From Cryobacterium sp. CG_9.6 (GTDB lineage Bacteria > Actinomycetota > Actinomycetes > Actinomycetales > Microbacteriaceae), in contig NZ_JARXUZ010000001.1 in the NCBI RefSeq assembly GCF_029893365.1, forward strand, positions 248,001-312,000: a DNA stretch of 64,000 bases, read 5' to 3'. Below the pieces are notes generated by a model. The model was not told the origin of the DNA. It ran no database searches and saw only the letters and a program-made list of their open reading frames with translations. The position numbers and the translations under genes are program-made. Position 1 is the first letter of the stretch. Each line of letters begins with the position of its first letter. This document shows, piece by piece, positions 42,904-52,206 of the stretch.

Positions 42904-44373
42904 ATGTACGACGTTGTCGTCATCGGCGGAGGAATTGCGGGCCTCGTCGCTGCGCGCGCCTGTGCCCGCCTTGGCCTCAGCGTCGACATCCTTGAGGCAG
43001 CGGATGTCGTGGGCGGCCCGGTTGCCGGCCACGAGGTGGCTGGACTCCGCCTCGACAGCGGCGCGGAGAGCTTCGCCGTGCGGGGCGGAACGGTGGCGGC
43101 CTTTGTCGAAGAGCTGGGCCTCACCGACGAGATTGTGTACCCGAATGTTGCCGGAGCCTGGCTGCACCTGCCCGCGCTGAAGAATAGGGGAGCGCGCTCG
43201 GTGAGCGTGCCGTTGCCCAAGGCCGGCGTGCTCGGCATTCCCGGTTCTCCGCTGGCTGACGACGTGCGACGCGTGGTGGGGTGGAGTGGCGCGCTGCGCG
43301 CCTACGCTGACCGGCTCATGCCCGTGCTCACCATTGGACGCGAACACAGCCTCGGTGACCTCGTGGGCAAACGCATGGGACGCCGAGTTCTGGACCGCCT
43401 GGTGGAACCGGTCGCCTCCGGCGTGTACACAACCACGAGCCGTGAACTTGAGATTGACGTGGTCGCCCCCGGACTCAACCGTGCGCTCACGACCGCAGGT
43501 TCGCTCAGTGGCGCCGTCTCCGCCCTGCGGGCAGGTGCCCCGGCCGGGTCCAACGTGGGTGGGCTGCGGGGCGGCATGTCGCGACTGCCCGCCGCACTGG
43601 CCGCCGACCTCGAACATTTCGGTGCGGTGATCGAAACCGGTCGCTCGGTGACGAGTCTGCGGCGCCGAGACGCCGACGCCGACGGAAGCTGGGTGATTGC
43701 GCTGACCCCGTCCGACGAGGCCACCAGCCCCAGCACCGATGAGATGGAGCGCACAGCGCGCTTTGTGATCGTAGCGACCCAGGGTAAACAGGCGCTTCGG
43801 CTTCTGGCCCCGCTCGGTGAACACCTCGATGCGCTCAGTGAACTGGACTGGCCGGGACCAACCGCTGTGACGCTGGCCACACTCGTTCTTGACGCTCCCG
43901 AACTCGATGCTCAGCCACGCGGAACCGGTGTGCTTGTGGCTGCCAATGCTCCGGATGTGACGGCGAAGGCGCTCACCCATGTCACCGCAAAATGGGATTG
44001 GGTGGCGGAGGCCGCCGGTGCCGGACGCCACGTTGTGCGATTGTCCTACGGACGCGCCGGTCAGGCCAATCCGGCCGAGACGCTGACCGACGAGGACTTT
44101 CAGGAGCTTGCCCTCCGCGATGCCTCCACTCTTTTGGGTGCATCGCTGTCGGCGAGCATGGTGCGGGGCTTCGCCCGCACGGAGTGGCGCGATGCGATCT
44201 CGCCCGCCACCATCGGGGCACCGGAGCGGGTGGCGATCGTGCGCGAGGCGCTGGCCGACACTCCCGGGCTGGAGGTTACGGGCGCCTGGCTGGCCGGAAC
44301 GGGACTGGCATCGGTGATACCGGATGCCCTCGCCGCCGCGGCCCGCATCCGACAGGCATCGCTCGGTCTCTGA
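42904..44373 (+). CDS. cgoX: Coproporphyrinogen III / protoporphyrinogen oxidase
   Basis: A 489-residue FAD enzyme (older name hemY/hemG). The dinucleotide fold VVIGGGIAGLVAARACARLG lies at residue 5. In actinobacteria this enzyme oxidises coproporphyrinogen III to coproporphyrin III, consistent with hemQ and a ferrochelatase in the same cluster. Family motifs VGGPVAGHEVAGLRLDSGAESF, read in parts, lie near residue 36. The C-terminal FAD site is TGAWLAGTGLASVIPDALAAA near 459. Confidence 0.93.
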   Translation: MYDVVVIGGGIAGLVAARACARLGLSVDILEAADVVGGPVAGHEVAGLRLDSGAESFAVRGGTVAAFVEELGLTDEIVYPNVAGAWLHLPALKNRGARSVSVPLPKAGVLGIPGSPLADDVRRVVGWSGALRAYADRLMPVLTIGREHSLGDLVGKRMGRRVLDRLVEPVASGVYTTTSRELEIDVVAPGLNRALTTAGSLSGAVSALRAGAPAGSNVGGLRGGMSRLPAALAADLEHFGAVIETGRSVTSLRRRDADADGSWVIALTPSDEATSPSTDEMERTARFVIVATQGKQALRLLAPLGEHLDALSELDWPGPTAVTLATLVLDAPELDAQPRGTGVLVAANAPDVTAKALTHVTAKWDWVAEAAGAGRHVVRLSYGRAGQANPAETLTDEDFQELALRDASTLLGASLSASMVRGFARTEWRDAISPATIGAPERVAIVREALADTPGLEVTGAWLAGTGLASVIPDALAAAARIRQASLGL

Positions 44374-44490
44374 GTCGCACCTGGCGGCGTGCTCCCCGGT
44401 CAGCGGCCCTCGTTTCGGCCTCATATGCCGTGCATTATTCTGGCCACTGGCGTTATTGTGGGTAACTGAACCTCGAAGAATGGAGTCTCA

Positions 44491-44796
44491 ATGCGTGGAA
44501 AGCTTCTGTTCATCATGGGCGGACTAGTTGGTTACGTGCTGGGTGCACGCGCCGGCCGCAAACGTTACGACCAGATTAAAGCCGGTGCTACCGACCTCTG
44601 GAACGCCCCGCCGGTTCAGCGTCGAGTGACCGAAGCGCGCGACTTGGGCCTCGAGCTTGTGGGCGACGTTCCCGGTGTGCTCTACGACGCCGGCAAAAAG
44701 ATCGTCACCTCTGTGGCCGGAAAGTCCTCGTCGAAGAACACTGCGACCGGCACCTCCGCCACTGGCACCTCCGCCACTGAGCCCAGCGGCCGCTGA
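44491..44796 (+). CDS. YtxH-like small envelope protein
   Basis: A 101-residue protein with one N-terminal membrane segment (LLFIMGGLVGYVLGARAGRKRYDQI, read in parts), as in YtxH/general-stress proteins. A helical region follows, and a low-complexity tail ATGTSATGTSATE forms a 5-residue repeat. TGGAG precedes ATG 44491. It is the first of three small envelope-type genes set inside the heme cluster. No enzymatic role is expected. Confidence 0.75.
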   Translation: MRGKLLFIMGGLVGYVLGARAGRKRYDQIKAGATDLWNAPPVQRRVTEARDLGLELVGDVPGVLYDAGKKIVTSVAGKSSSKNTATGTSATGTSATEPSGR

Positions 44797-44817
44797 CTCG
44801 AGCGGCGCATCACTGCG

Positions 44818-44877
44818 CACCGAGTTCAGTACCACCGAGCTCAGCACCATCTTGTTCAGTACCACCTCGTTCATCGC
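44818..44877. repeat. Four tandem 15-bp repeats
   Basis: CACCGAGTTCAGTAC, CACCGAGCTCAGCAC, CATCTTGTTCAGTAC and CACCTCGTTCATCGC follow one another with no gap between two genes. The 15-bp period also appears in the end of the preceding gene (44745-44779). Confidence 0.75.
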
Positions 44878-44894
44878 ACCGGGAAGGGTCATCC

Positions 44895-45311
44895 GTGACT
44901 ACTAGTGGGTTCAACCCGAAGAGCAAACGATCCTTGATCACCCTGCTCGCAGAGCTTCCTGGGCAGATCAGTGATCTGGTCAAGGCCGAACTCGACGCCT
45001 TCAAGGCCGAATTCGCCAGTAAGGCCAAGAATTTCGGCGTCGGAGCCGTGCTCTTTATCGTGGCCGCCGCAATTGGGTTCTTCGCGCTCGGAGTGCTGAT
45101 CGCCCTGCTAATCATTGTTTTCGATCTGTTCCTGCCGCTGTGGCTTGCCACCCTCATCGTGTTCGCTCTGCTGCTCGCGATGGCAGCCGTGCTTGTGCTC
45201 GTGGGAATCAACCGGGTCAAGGCCGCAACCGCGCCTGACCCCGCGGGTGTGCATGCGAGCCTCCGCAACGACGTTGACGCACTCAAAGGGGTTGGACGTT
45301 ATGAAAACTGA
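44895..45311 (+). CDS. Phage-holin-family (Holin-X, DUF1469-like) membrane protein
   Basis: A 138-residue protein. An amphipathic N-terminal region (SLITLLAELPGQISDLVKAELDAFKAEF, read in parts) is followed by two membrane segments near residues 50-75 and 80-105, the usual actinobacterial Holin-X arrangement. Despite the name it is a chromosomal envelope protein, not a prophage gene. Start GTG 44895. It overlaps the next gene by 11 bp. Confidence 0.82.
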   Translation: MTTSGFNPKSKRSLITLLAELPGQISDLVKAELDAFKAEFASKAKNFGVGAVLFIVAAAIGFFALGVLIALLIIVFDLFLPLWLATLIVFALLLAMAAVLVLVGINRVKAATAPDPAGVHASLRNDVDALKGVGRYEN

Positions 45312-45627
45312 GAACACACCCGGCAAGCCCGCCGTGAACAAGCCCGGCACCGACCTTTCTGCTGCCACTCATTCGCAGAGCACAGCGGAGCTTCGAGCGG
45401 AAGCGATGCACGCCAGAGCGCAGCTCGCGAGCACGCTTGACGCGATCGAACTCAAGCTCAATCTTCCGAAACAGCTGAGAATCAAAAAGCGACGCTTTCA
45501 CCTGTCTATGCTTCGGCTCGGTGACGATAATCCGGTTGCCCTCGCTGGAATTGCCCTCGGTACCGCGCTGTCAGTAGGTACCGTCGTGTGGTTGGGTGCG
45601 CGAGCGGTGCTGTCCAAGCGCTTCTAG
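45301..45627 (+). CDS. DUF3618-like membrane protein
   Basis: A 108-residue protein. The N-terminal half carries the family helix AELRAEAMHARAQLASTLDAIELKLN, read in parts, with a basic stretch RIKKRR, and one membrane segment lies near residues 80-100. DUF3618 proteins habitually follow Holin-X genes. ATG 45301 is inside the upstream gene's end, so the two are translationally coupled. Function unknown, probably envelope structure. Confidence 0.8.
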   Translation: MKTENTPGKPAVNKPGTDLSAATHSQSTAELRAEAMHARAQLASTLDAIELKLNLPKQLRIKKRRFHLSMLRLGDDNPVALAGIALGTALSVGTVVWLGARAVLSKRF

Positions 45628-45729
45628 GCATCCGTTTGATGGCCGTGGAGCCATAACTTTGCCTGTGAAGGTGTGCGGTGCGTGAAGATCGCATTTTGTC
45701 GCTGGACCCTTTCGGAGCAGACTAGGGTT

Positions 45730-46482
45730 ATGACTCACCCGGCTGCCGGAGAGGCAGTAGACCCTACCCAGACCGCACCTTCCACAACTAGCGACGCTCC
45801 CGAAGCTTCGCCTCAGGGATTCACTCTCTTCACGGTGTTGCGCAAAGATCCGCACAACCCCGACGACCTCGACGGTCACGATGTTCCGCGCGCCGTCGCC
45901 GAGCTTGATGACATTGTCGCGCTGGTAGAAGCCGAGGGTGTGACCGTGCGTGGCTTCTACGACGTGTCCGGTCTCAAGGCCGATTCCGACCTGATGGTGT
46001 GGACTCACGCCCCCGAGGCCGAGACCCTGCAGTGGGCCAATCGCGAACTACGCCGCAGCCGCCTGCTCAAGAGCCTGCTGCCTACGTGGAACGCCATGGG
46101 TGTTCACCGTGAAGCCGAATTCAACAAGAGCCACGTTCCGGCCTTCCTGCGCGGTGAGGCTCCCCGAGCCTGGCTCACCGTGTACCCGTTCGTGCGCAGC
46201 TTTGAGTGGTATCTGCTCCCTGACGCCGACCGCAGTCGCATGCTTGCCGATCACGGTCGCAAGGGTGCCGCCTACCGCGGCGCACTCGCCAACACCGTGT
46301 CGTCCTTCGCGCTCGGCGACTACGAGTGGATCCTTCCCATCGAAAGCGACGAGCTGGTTGAGCTTGTTGACCTCATGCGCGGCCTGCGCGACACCGAAGC
46401 GCGCCGCCATGTGCGTGAGGAAATTCCGTTCTATACCGGTCGTCGTATTACGACAGCCGAACTCGTGGAGGTGCTTCAGTAA
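45730..46482 (+). CDS. hemQ: Coproheme decarboxylase HemQ
   Basis: A 250-residue chlorite-dismutase-family enzyme that turns coproheme into heme b, the last step in the coproporphyrin-dependent pathway. The core starts after about 35 residues of low-complexity leader (GFTLFTVLRKD). The active-site Tyr lies in TVYPFVRSFEWYLL near residue 152, and the heme-ligand His in MLADHGRKG near 174. ATG 45730 was chosen; the frame is open further upstream. The stop overlaps the cpfC start by one base. Confidence 0.94.
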   Translation: MTHPAAGEAVDPTQTAPSTTSDAPEASPQGFTLFTVLRKDPHNPDDLDGHDVPRAVAELDDIVALVEAEGVTVRGFYDVSGLKADSDLMVWTHAPEAETLQWANRELRRSRLLKSLLPTWNAMGVHREAEFNKSHVPAFLRGEAPRAWLTVYPFVRSFEWYLLPDADRSRMLADHGRKGAAYRGALANTVSSFALGDYEWILPIESDELVELVDLMRGLRDTEARRHVREEIPFYTGRRITTAELVEVLQ

Positions 46483-47576
46483 TGACTGAGTACGACGCTA
46501 TTCTTCTCGCCGGCTTCGGCGGACCCGAGGGACAAGACGATGTCATTCCCTTCCTGCGCAACGTAACCCGCGGTCGCGGTATCCCCGAGAACCGCCTCGA
46601 GGCTGTGGCTGTTCACTACCGCCACTTCGGCGGCGTGAGCCCCATCAACGACCAGAACCGTGTGCTTCAGATTGCCCTTCAAGCCGAGCTCGACGCACGC
46701 GGCATTGCTCTGCCCGTGATCTGGGGTAACCGCAACTGGGCACCGTACCTAAAAGACACCATCAGCGAGGCGCACGATGCGGGCCAAGACCGTCTCCTCG
46801 CCATCGCCACGAGCGCGTACAGTTCCTACTCCGGCTGCCGCCAGTACCGTGAGGACTTCGCTGCCGCGCTCACCGACACCAACCTCGAAGGCGTCGTTCA
46901 CATCGACAAGGTGCGCCAGTTCTTCGACCACCCCGGCTTTGTCGCTCCGTTCGTCACCGGAGTGCAGCAGGGCCTGGCGGATGTTGCCGCTCAGCTTCCC
47001 GGCATCGACCTGGCTACCGAGGTGGAGGTGTTGTTCTCCACCCACTCGATCCCCATGACCGACGCCAACAAGAGTGGTCCGCCCGAGCGTGGATTCGGTG
47101 AGGGTGGCGCCTATGCCGCCCAGCACATGGCCGTGGCGCAGACGGTCATGAAGGGCCACACCACGCCGTGGCAGCTGGTGTACCAGTCCCGCAGCGGGCC
47201 GCCCACCATGCCCTGGCTCGAGCCCGACATCAACGACGCCATTGCGCTGTTGCCGGCGCGCGGCATCCGTGCGGTGGTTATTGTTCCGCTCGGCTTCGTG
47301 AGCGACCACATGGAAGTGATGTGGGATCTCGACAACGAAGCCATGGAATCCAGTGAGAAGCACGGCATCTTTGCCGTCCGCGTTCCCACACCCGGCGTTT
47401 CTCACGAGTTCGTCAGCGGCCTCATCGACCTCGTTGAGGAACGCCTGAACGACACCCCCAATGAGGAACGCAAGTCGGTCACTGATTTGGGTCCCTGGTA
47501 CGACGTGTGTCGGCCCGGTTGTTGCGAGAACGTGCGCTTCGGATTCAAGCCGGCCGTTGCAGGAATGGTTCCGTGA
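46482..47576 (+). CDS. cpfC: Coproporphyrin ferrochelatase
   Basis: A 364-residue chelatase (older name hemH) inserting Fe(II) into coproporphyrin III. LLAGFGGPEGQDDVIPFL begins the protein, and the metal-site His is in LFSTHSIPMTD near residue 183. QSRSGPPTMPWLEPDI near 236, read in parts, and VVIVPLGFVSDHMEVMWDLD, read in parts, near 264 carry the conserved Glu and aromatic residues. C-terminal cysteines near CRPGCCENV may bind a [2Fe-2S] cluster as in other actinobacteria. The start overlaps hemQ by one base. Confidence 0.95.
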   Translation: MTEYDAILLAGFGGPEGQDDVIPFLRNVTRGRGIPENRLEAVAVHYRHFGGVSPINDQNRVLQIALQAELDARGIALPVIWGNRNWAPYLKDTISEAHDAGQDRLLAIATSAYSSYSGCRQYREDFAAALTDTNLEGVVHIDKVRQFFDHPGFVAPFVTGVQQGLADVAAQLPGIDLATEVEVLFSTHSIPMTDANKSGPPERGFGEGGAYAAQHMAVAQTVMKGHTTPWQLVYQSRSGPPTMPWLEPDINDAIALLPARGIRAVVIVPLGFVSDHMEVMWDLDNEAMESSEKHGIFAVRVPTPGVSHEFVSGLIDLVEERLNDTPNEERKSVTDLGPWYDVCRPGCCENVRFGFKPAVAGMVP

Positions 47577-48526
47577 GTGTAATTCGCGTTGGAACACGCA
47601 GTAGCGCTCTCGCGCTGGCGCAGACGACGACGATCGCCAACCGCATCGCCAACTCGTCGGGGTCCGAGGTGCAGATCGTGCCGATCGTCACCCACGGTGA
47701 CACGTCGACCGACTCGCTCTCGAGCCTCGGCGGGACGGGTGTGTTTGCGAGCGCGCTGCGTGAGGCGCTGCTGAACGACGAGTGCGACCTCGTCGTGCAC
47801 TCGCTCAAGGACCTTCCGACGGATGCCTACCCGGGCCTCTCCCTCGGCGCCATCCCGAAGCGAGCGGATGCCCGCGACGTGCTGTGCGCCCGTTCGGGCT
47901 TCACGCTCGACACGCTTCCGGAGGGTGCGCGCGTGGGAACAGGTTCGCCGCGCCGGATGGCGCAGCTTCGGGAGCGTCGCCCGGACCTCACCATTGTGGA
48001 TATTCGTGGCAACATCGACACCCGACTCGGACGCGTCGTTGAGGGTGACCTCGACGCCGTCGTGCTGGCAGCAGCCGGCCTCGGCCGTCTGGGCAAGCTC
48101 GACGCTGCGCAGTCTGAAATTCTGGAACTCTCGGACTGGCCCACCGCTCCGGGCCAGGGAGCCCTCGGCATTGAGGTGCGCAGCGGCAAGCTCGATCGGG
48201 TGCTCGCGTCGGCGCTGCAGTCCATCAACCACGTGTCCACGGAGGCCGTCGTCTCGGCTGAGCGGCTCGTACTGGCGCGGCTTGAAGCGGGCTGCGCCGC
48301 ACCGGTCGGTGCCACCGCAGTGCTCGACACCGGACTGTTCTTTCTCACCGCCACGGTCTACAGCCCCGATGGCAGTCGACGCATCACCAGCTCGCACGCG
48401 GCCACACCCGAGTCCCACTCCGCTGCGCACCTGCACGACGCGGCACAGGACATTTCCGAACGTGTCGCAGTCGACCTGCTGGCCGGTGGCGCGGCCGAAT
48501 TCGCCCCACTGAAAGTGACCACGTGA
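47573..48526 (+). CDS. hemC: Porphobilinogen deaminase
   Basis: A 317-residue enzyme joining four porphobilinogens into hydroxymethylbilane. VGTRSSALALAQT near residue 6, the catalytic Asp region VVHSLKDLPT near 74, GTGSPRRMAQLR near 123, and the dipyrromethane cofactor Cys in LEAGCAAPVGA near 240 are all present. GTG 47573 overlaps the cpfC stop by 4 bp; a longer frame lies inside cpfC and was rejected. Confidence 0.95.
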   Translation: MSVIRVGTRSSALALAQTTTIANRIANSSGSEVQIVPIVTHGDTSTDSLSSLGGTGVFASALREALLNDECDLVVHSLKDLPTDAYPGLSLGAIPKRADARDVLCARSGFTLDTLPEGARVGTGSPRRMAQLRERRPDLTIVDIRGNIDTRLGRVVEGDLDAVVLAAAGLGRLGKLDAAQSEILELSDWPTAPGQGALGIEVRSGKLDRVLASALQSINHVSTEAVVSAERLVLARLEAGCAAPVGATAVLDTGLFFLTATVYSPDGSRRITSSHAATPESHSAAHLHDAAQDISERVAVDLLAGGAAEFAPLKVTT

Positions 48527-49326
48527 ATCCTCGACATTCTCTGCCCAAGCCCCTCGCCGGATGGCGAGTCCTCGTCCCGCGCGGCGGGCCCTGGGGCGAC
48601 CAGGTTGCTGCCAACCTGAGGTCCAAGGGTGCGCACCCGATCGTGGCCCCCATGATCAACTTTGCGGCGACGGACGATGCTCCGGCCCTGAACGAGGCGC
48701 TGGCGCGTCTCGCCGCTGGTGAGTTCGACTGGATGACCATCACGAGTGCCACCACCGTGGATGTTTTGCAGTCCCACCGTGCCGTGGTCGGCCCCGGCAC
48801 CCGCATCGCTGCCGTGGGTGAAACAACGGCAGCGGCGCTCGTTGCGGCCGGATACCACGTGGATATCGTTCCCTCCGAGGACAACTCGGCCCGCGGACTG
48901 CTCGCCGAGTGGGAGAGTGCCACCGCCGGCGTCATCCCCCTGCGGGTGCTCACGCTGCGCAGCGAGATCGCCAAGCCGCTCCTCACCGAGGGGCTCCGAC
49001 GCATTGGACACGATGTGGAATCCGTCGTGGCGTATCGCACCGTTGGCGTTCCCGTGAGCGACCAGGTCGTCGCCGACGTGAAGGCTGGCCTTGTGCAGGC
49101 GGTGCTCGTGACGAGCGGCAGTGTCGCCCGCCAGGTTCAGGATCAGTTCGGCTCTATCCCCGAGAACACCCTGGTGGCCTGCATTGGTCCGCAAACCGCC
49201 AAGGATGCGCGGGTCATGGGTCTGCGCGTTGACGTGATCGCGACGGATCGCACCGCCGAATCGCTCATTGAGGCGCTCGTAACCGCGGCCGTTGCAACGG
49301 CCGTCTCCGCGGTTGACGCGCACTGA
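48523..49326 (+). CDS. hemD: Uroporphyrinogen-III synthase
   Basis: A 267-residue enzyme closing hydroxymethylbilane with inversion of ring D. The family is weakly conserved; landmarks are GWRVLVPRGG near residue 9, DWMTITSATTVDVL near 69, GPGTRIAAVGETTAAAL near 88, and VLVTSGSVARQVQD near 189. GTG 48523 overlaps the hemC stop by 4 bp. Its position in the operon supports the assignment. Confidence 0.9.
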   Translation: MNPRHSLPKPLAGWRVLVPRGGPWGDQVAANLRSKGAHPIVAPMINFAATDDAPALNEALARLAAGEFDWMTITSATTVDVLQSHRAVVGPGTRIAAVGETTAAALVAAGYHVDIVPSEDNSARGLLAEWESATAGVIPLRVLTLRSEIAKPLLTEGLRRIGHDVESVVAYRTVGVPVSDQVVADVKAGLVQAVLVTSGSVARQVQDQFGSIPENTLVACIGPQTAKDARVMGLRVDVIATDRTAESLIEALVTAAVATAVSAVDAH

Positions 49327-49413
49327 CAGCGCGCGCCGACCCTGTGCGCGCGACGTGCATCAGCTGGGGAAACACGCAGGGGGCGTGCAGCCCGGGGTCG
49401 TAGGGTTAGAGGC

Positions 49414-50397
49414 GTGAGTAACCCCGTTATCCGCCCGCGACGCCTGCGTACCACCCCCGCGCTTCGTCGCCTGGCCAGTGAAATCCGCGTCCACCCCGCC
49501 GAGCTCGTTCTTCCCATGTTCGTGCGGGAAGGCAGCGCGGCCATGCCTATCCAGTCCATGCCCGGCGTCGTTCAGCACAGCGTCGACAGTGCCCGCCGCG
49601 CGGTTGTTGCGGCCGCCGAGGCGGGCATCGGTGGGGTGATGCTGTTCGGAGTGCCCGAGGTGCGCGATGCCACCGGAACGGGAGCAACCGATCCGAACGG
49701 AATTCTCAACGTGGCCACGCGAGCTCTCGTCGAGGAGATCGGCGACACCCTCGTCGTACAGACCGACCTCTGTCTGGATGAGTTCACTGACCATGGACAC
49801 TGCGGTGTGCTTGCCGAGGATGGTCGCGTGGACAACGACGCCACCCTGCTGCGTTACAGCGAGATGGCCCTCGCCCAGGCCTCGGCCGGCTCAGCCCTCC
49901 TCGGCCTGAGCGGCATGATGGACGGCCAGGTTGCCGCCGTGCGCTCCACCCTGGATGCGGCCGGTTTCGAAGACACCGCAGTGCTCGCCTACTCGGCCAA
50001 GTACGCATCGGCCTACTACGGCCCGTTTCGGGAAGCCGTCGCCTCCACCCTGGTGGGGAACCGTCGCACGTACCAGCTCGACCCGGCCAACCGCCGCGAG
50101 GGCGTGCGTGAAGCCCAGATCGACATCGATGAGGGCGCCGATATCGTGATGGTCAAACCGGCCGGAAGTTATCTCGACGTTCTGGCCGAGGTCGCCGCCA
50201 TGAGCTCGGTCCCCGTCTGGGCTTATCAAGTCTCGGGTGAATACGCCATGATCGAAGCCGCTGCCGCCCAAGGGTGGATCGACCGGCGCCGCGCCGTCGA
50301 AGAATCTGTTTTGAGTATCCGTCGGGCCGGTGCTGATGCCGTGCTCACCTACTGGGCTGTAGAGCTCGCTACCTGGCTGAATGAGGAACGCGCATGA
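49414..50397 (+). CDS. hemB: Delta-aminolevulinic acid dehydratase
   Basis: A 327-residue enzyme condensing two aminolevulinate molecules to porphobilinogen. The metal region reads [16 protein letters not shown] near residue 117: one Cys and an Asp replace parts of the three-Cys zinc site of animal and E. coli enzymes. The two Schiff-base lysines lie in [15 protein letters not shown] near 193 and [12 protein letters not shown] near 246. An 87-bp gap separates it from hemD. It overlaps hemL by 4 bp (ATGA). Confidence 0.95.
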   Translation: MSNPVIRPRRLRTTPALRRLASEIRVHPAELVLPMFVREGSAAMPIQSMPGVVQHSVDSARRAVVAAAEAGIGGVMLFGVPEVRDATGTGATDPNGILNVATRALVEEIGDTLVVQTDLCLDEFTDHGHCGVLAEDGRVDNDATLLRYSEMALAQASAGSALLGLSGMMDGQVAAVRSTLDAAGFEDTAVLAYSAKYASAYYGPFREAVASTLVGNRRTYQLDPANRREGVREAQIDIDEGADIVMVKPAGSYLDVLAEVAAMSSVPVWAYQVSGEYAMIEAAAAQGWIDRRRAVEESVLSIRRAGADAVLTYWAVELATWLNEERA

Positions 50398-51710
50398 CCA
50401 ACAATGATGAACTCTTCGAGCGTGCCCAGCGGTCCATCCCCGGTGGTGTGAACTCGCCCGTGCGAGCTTTTCGCTCCGTGGGTGGCACCCCGCTCTTTCT
50501 CGTCAAGGCACTCGGTGCATACGTCACCGATGCCGACGGTCGCGACTATGTCGACCTAGTGAGCTCGTGGGGTCCCGCCATTCTGGGCCACGCTCATCCG
50601 GATGTCGTGAAGGCGGTTCAGGACGCCGCCGAGCTCGGACTCTCCTTCGGAGCATCGACTCCGGCCGAGACCGAACTCGCTGAGCTCGTGAAAGGGCGAG
50701 TGGGCGCGATCGAAAAGTTGCGCCTTGTGTCCACCGGCACGGAAGCCACCATGACGGCTATTCGTCTGGCGCGTGGATTCACCGGCCGTGATCTGCTGAT
50801 TAAGTTTGCGGGTCACTACCACGGACACTCGGATGGACTGCTGGCCGAGGCCGGTTCCGGTTTGGCCACCCTTGCCCTGCCGGGTTCCGCCGGGGTCACG
50901 GCAGCCACCGCTGCGCAGACGCTTGTGCTGCCCTACAACGATTTGGACGCCGTCCGCGCCGCCTTCGAGGCGCACCCCGGTCGCATTGCGGCCCTCATCA
51001 CCGAGGCTGCCGCCGCCAACATGGGCGTCGTGGCCCCGGACCCGGGATTCAACGTGGGCCTCGCCGCCATCGTGCACGAGCACGGTGCCCTGCTCATCTT
51101 TGATGAGGTGCTCACCGGTTTCCGCGTGGCTCCGGGCGGCTACTGGGGCCTGGAAAACGCCACAGACGACCGCTACAAGCCCGACCTGCTCACTTTCGGC
51201 AAGATCATTGGCGGTGGGCTCCCCGTAGCCGCGCTCGGTGGTCGTGCCGACGTGATGGACTACCTGGCTCCTCTCGGCCCGGTGTATCAGGCCGGAACGC
51301 TCTCGGGTAACCCGGTGGCCGTTGCTGCCGGAATCGCCACCCTCAAGGCAGTGGATGCTGCGGTGTACGAACACATTGACGCCACATCACTGCTCTTGTC
51401 CGAAGCGGTCTCTGCAGCACTGTCGGCGGAGGGCGTTGCCCACCGGGTGCAGCGAGCCGGAAACCTGTTCAGCTTCGTGTTCGGTGCGGAGGCCGCCGCC
51501 CAGGCACCGCGGACCTACGCCGAGGTTTTGCGCCAGGAAGCATTTCGCTATGCACCGTTCTTTCACGCGATGCTCGATGGCGGAGTGTCACTGCCGCCGT
51601 CGGTGTTCGAGGCCTGGTTCGTGTCCAACGCGCACGACGAGACGGCCATCGGTCGCATTTTCGACGCGCTCCCCGCGGCGGCGCGCGCGGCGGCTGCAGC
51701 CACCGTCTAG
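50394..51710 (+). CDS. hemL: Glutamate-1-semialdehyde 2,1-aminomutase
   Basis: A 438-residue PLP enzyme producing 5-aminolevulinate from the HemA product. The N-terminal [12 protein letters not shown] near residue 15 is diagnostic. The PLP lysine lies in [15 protein letters not shown] near 265, and [17 protein letters not shown] near 233 binds the ring nitrogen. It is the last gene of the heme operon, translationally coupled to hemB. Confidence 0.96.
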   Translation: MTNNDELFERAQRSIPGGVNSPVRAFRSVGGTPLFLVKALGAYVTDADGRDYVDLVSSWGPAILGHAHPDVVKAVQDAAELGLSFGASTPAETELAELVKGRVGAIEKLRLVSTGTEATMTAIRLARGFTGRDLLIKFAGHYHGHSDGLLAEAGSGLATLALPGSAGVTAATAAQTLVLPYNDLDAVRAAFEAHPGRIAALITEAAAANMGVVAPDPGFNVGLAAIVHEHGALLIFDEVLTGFRVAPGGYWGLENATDDRYKPDLLTFGKIIGGGLPVAALGGRADVMDYLAPLGPVYQAGTLSGNPVAVAAGIATLKAVDAAVYEHIDATSLLLSEAVSAALSAEGVAHRVQRAGNLFSFVFGAEAAAQAPRTYAEVLRQEAFRYAPFFHAMLDGGVSLPPSVFEAWFVSNAHDETAIGRIFDALPAAARAAAAATV

Positions 51711-51812
51711 GGCAGCTGATGTGGCACCGACAACGAACCGTTCGAGGTGCCCGCAGCAACCAATTGTGGGTGTCGGCACAACGGATGCCGTCCGAACCGG
51801 CAGACTAGAGTC

Positions 51813-52166
51813 ATGGCTTCACTGAGTGTTCACCCCGATCGGCTTGAGATCCACCTCACCCGCACCGAGAGAACGTTAGCGGTGCGGCGGGAGTCGATCG
51901 TGGTGAGCCGGGAGAGCATTCGCTCGGTGATCATTGCGGAGGATCCGTGGATCTGGCTGCGCGGCATCCGCTCACCCGGCACGTTCATTCCGCTCGTTCT
52001 GGCGGCAGGTACCTGGAAGTTTCACGGCGGTAAGGACTTCGTGTCCATCAAGAGGCAGCGTCAAGCCGTGGTGATCGACCTGGTGGACGAAGAATTCTCG
52101 CGCCTCATCCTCACGAGCCAGCACGCACCCGACCTGATCGCCTCGCTCAAGCTCGACCCCAAGTAG
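51813..52166 (+). CDS. Small PH-like domain protein, function unknown
   Basis: A 117-residue soluble protein with alternating strands (LEIHLTRTERTLAV; SIVVSRESIRSVIIAED) and a final helix. This resembles bacterial PH-like domains found in actinobacterial hypothetical proteins. No catalytic motif is seen. ATG 51813 matches the start of folded sequence; a 22-residue upstream extension in frame looks non-coding. Monocistronic. Confidence 0.65.
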   Translation: MASLSVHPDRLEIHLTRTERTLAVRRESIVVSRESIRSVIIAEDPWIWLRGIRSPGTFIPLVLAAGTWKFHGGKDFVSIKRQRQAVVIDLVDEEFSRLILTSQHAPDLIASLKLDPK

Positions 52167-52206
52167 CCTCGCGCGCCGCCGCACCCGCGGTGAGTGCTCC
52201 CCGCAC

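Noticed and set aside
41749..44424. An 891-codon open frame on the minus strand
   Set aside because: It is antisense to hemE and cgoX, which have clear family motifs; its product is His, Gly and Arg rich without domains, as expected for a shadow in high-GC DNA.
44818..44892. A pentapeptide-repeat protein gene remnant on the minus strand
   Set aside because: The period-5 reading covers only four units and does not show the A(N/D)Lxx pattern well; kept as a tandem DNA repeat instead.
44895..45311. Prophage or lysis cassette suggested by the holin-family gene
   Set aside because: No endolysin, tail or integrase genes are nearby, and Holin-X proteins are common chromosomal genes in actinobacteria.
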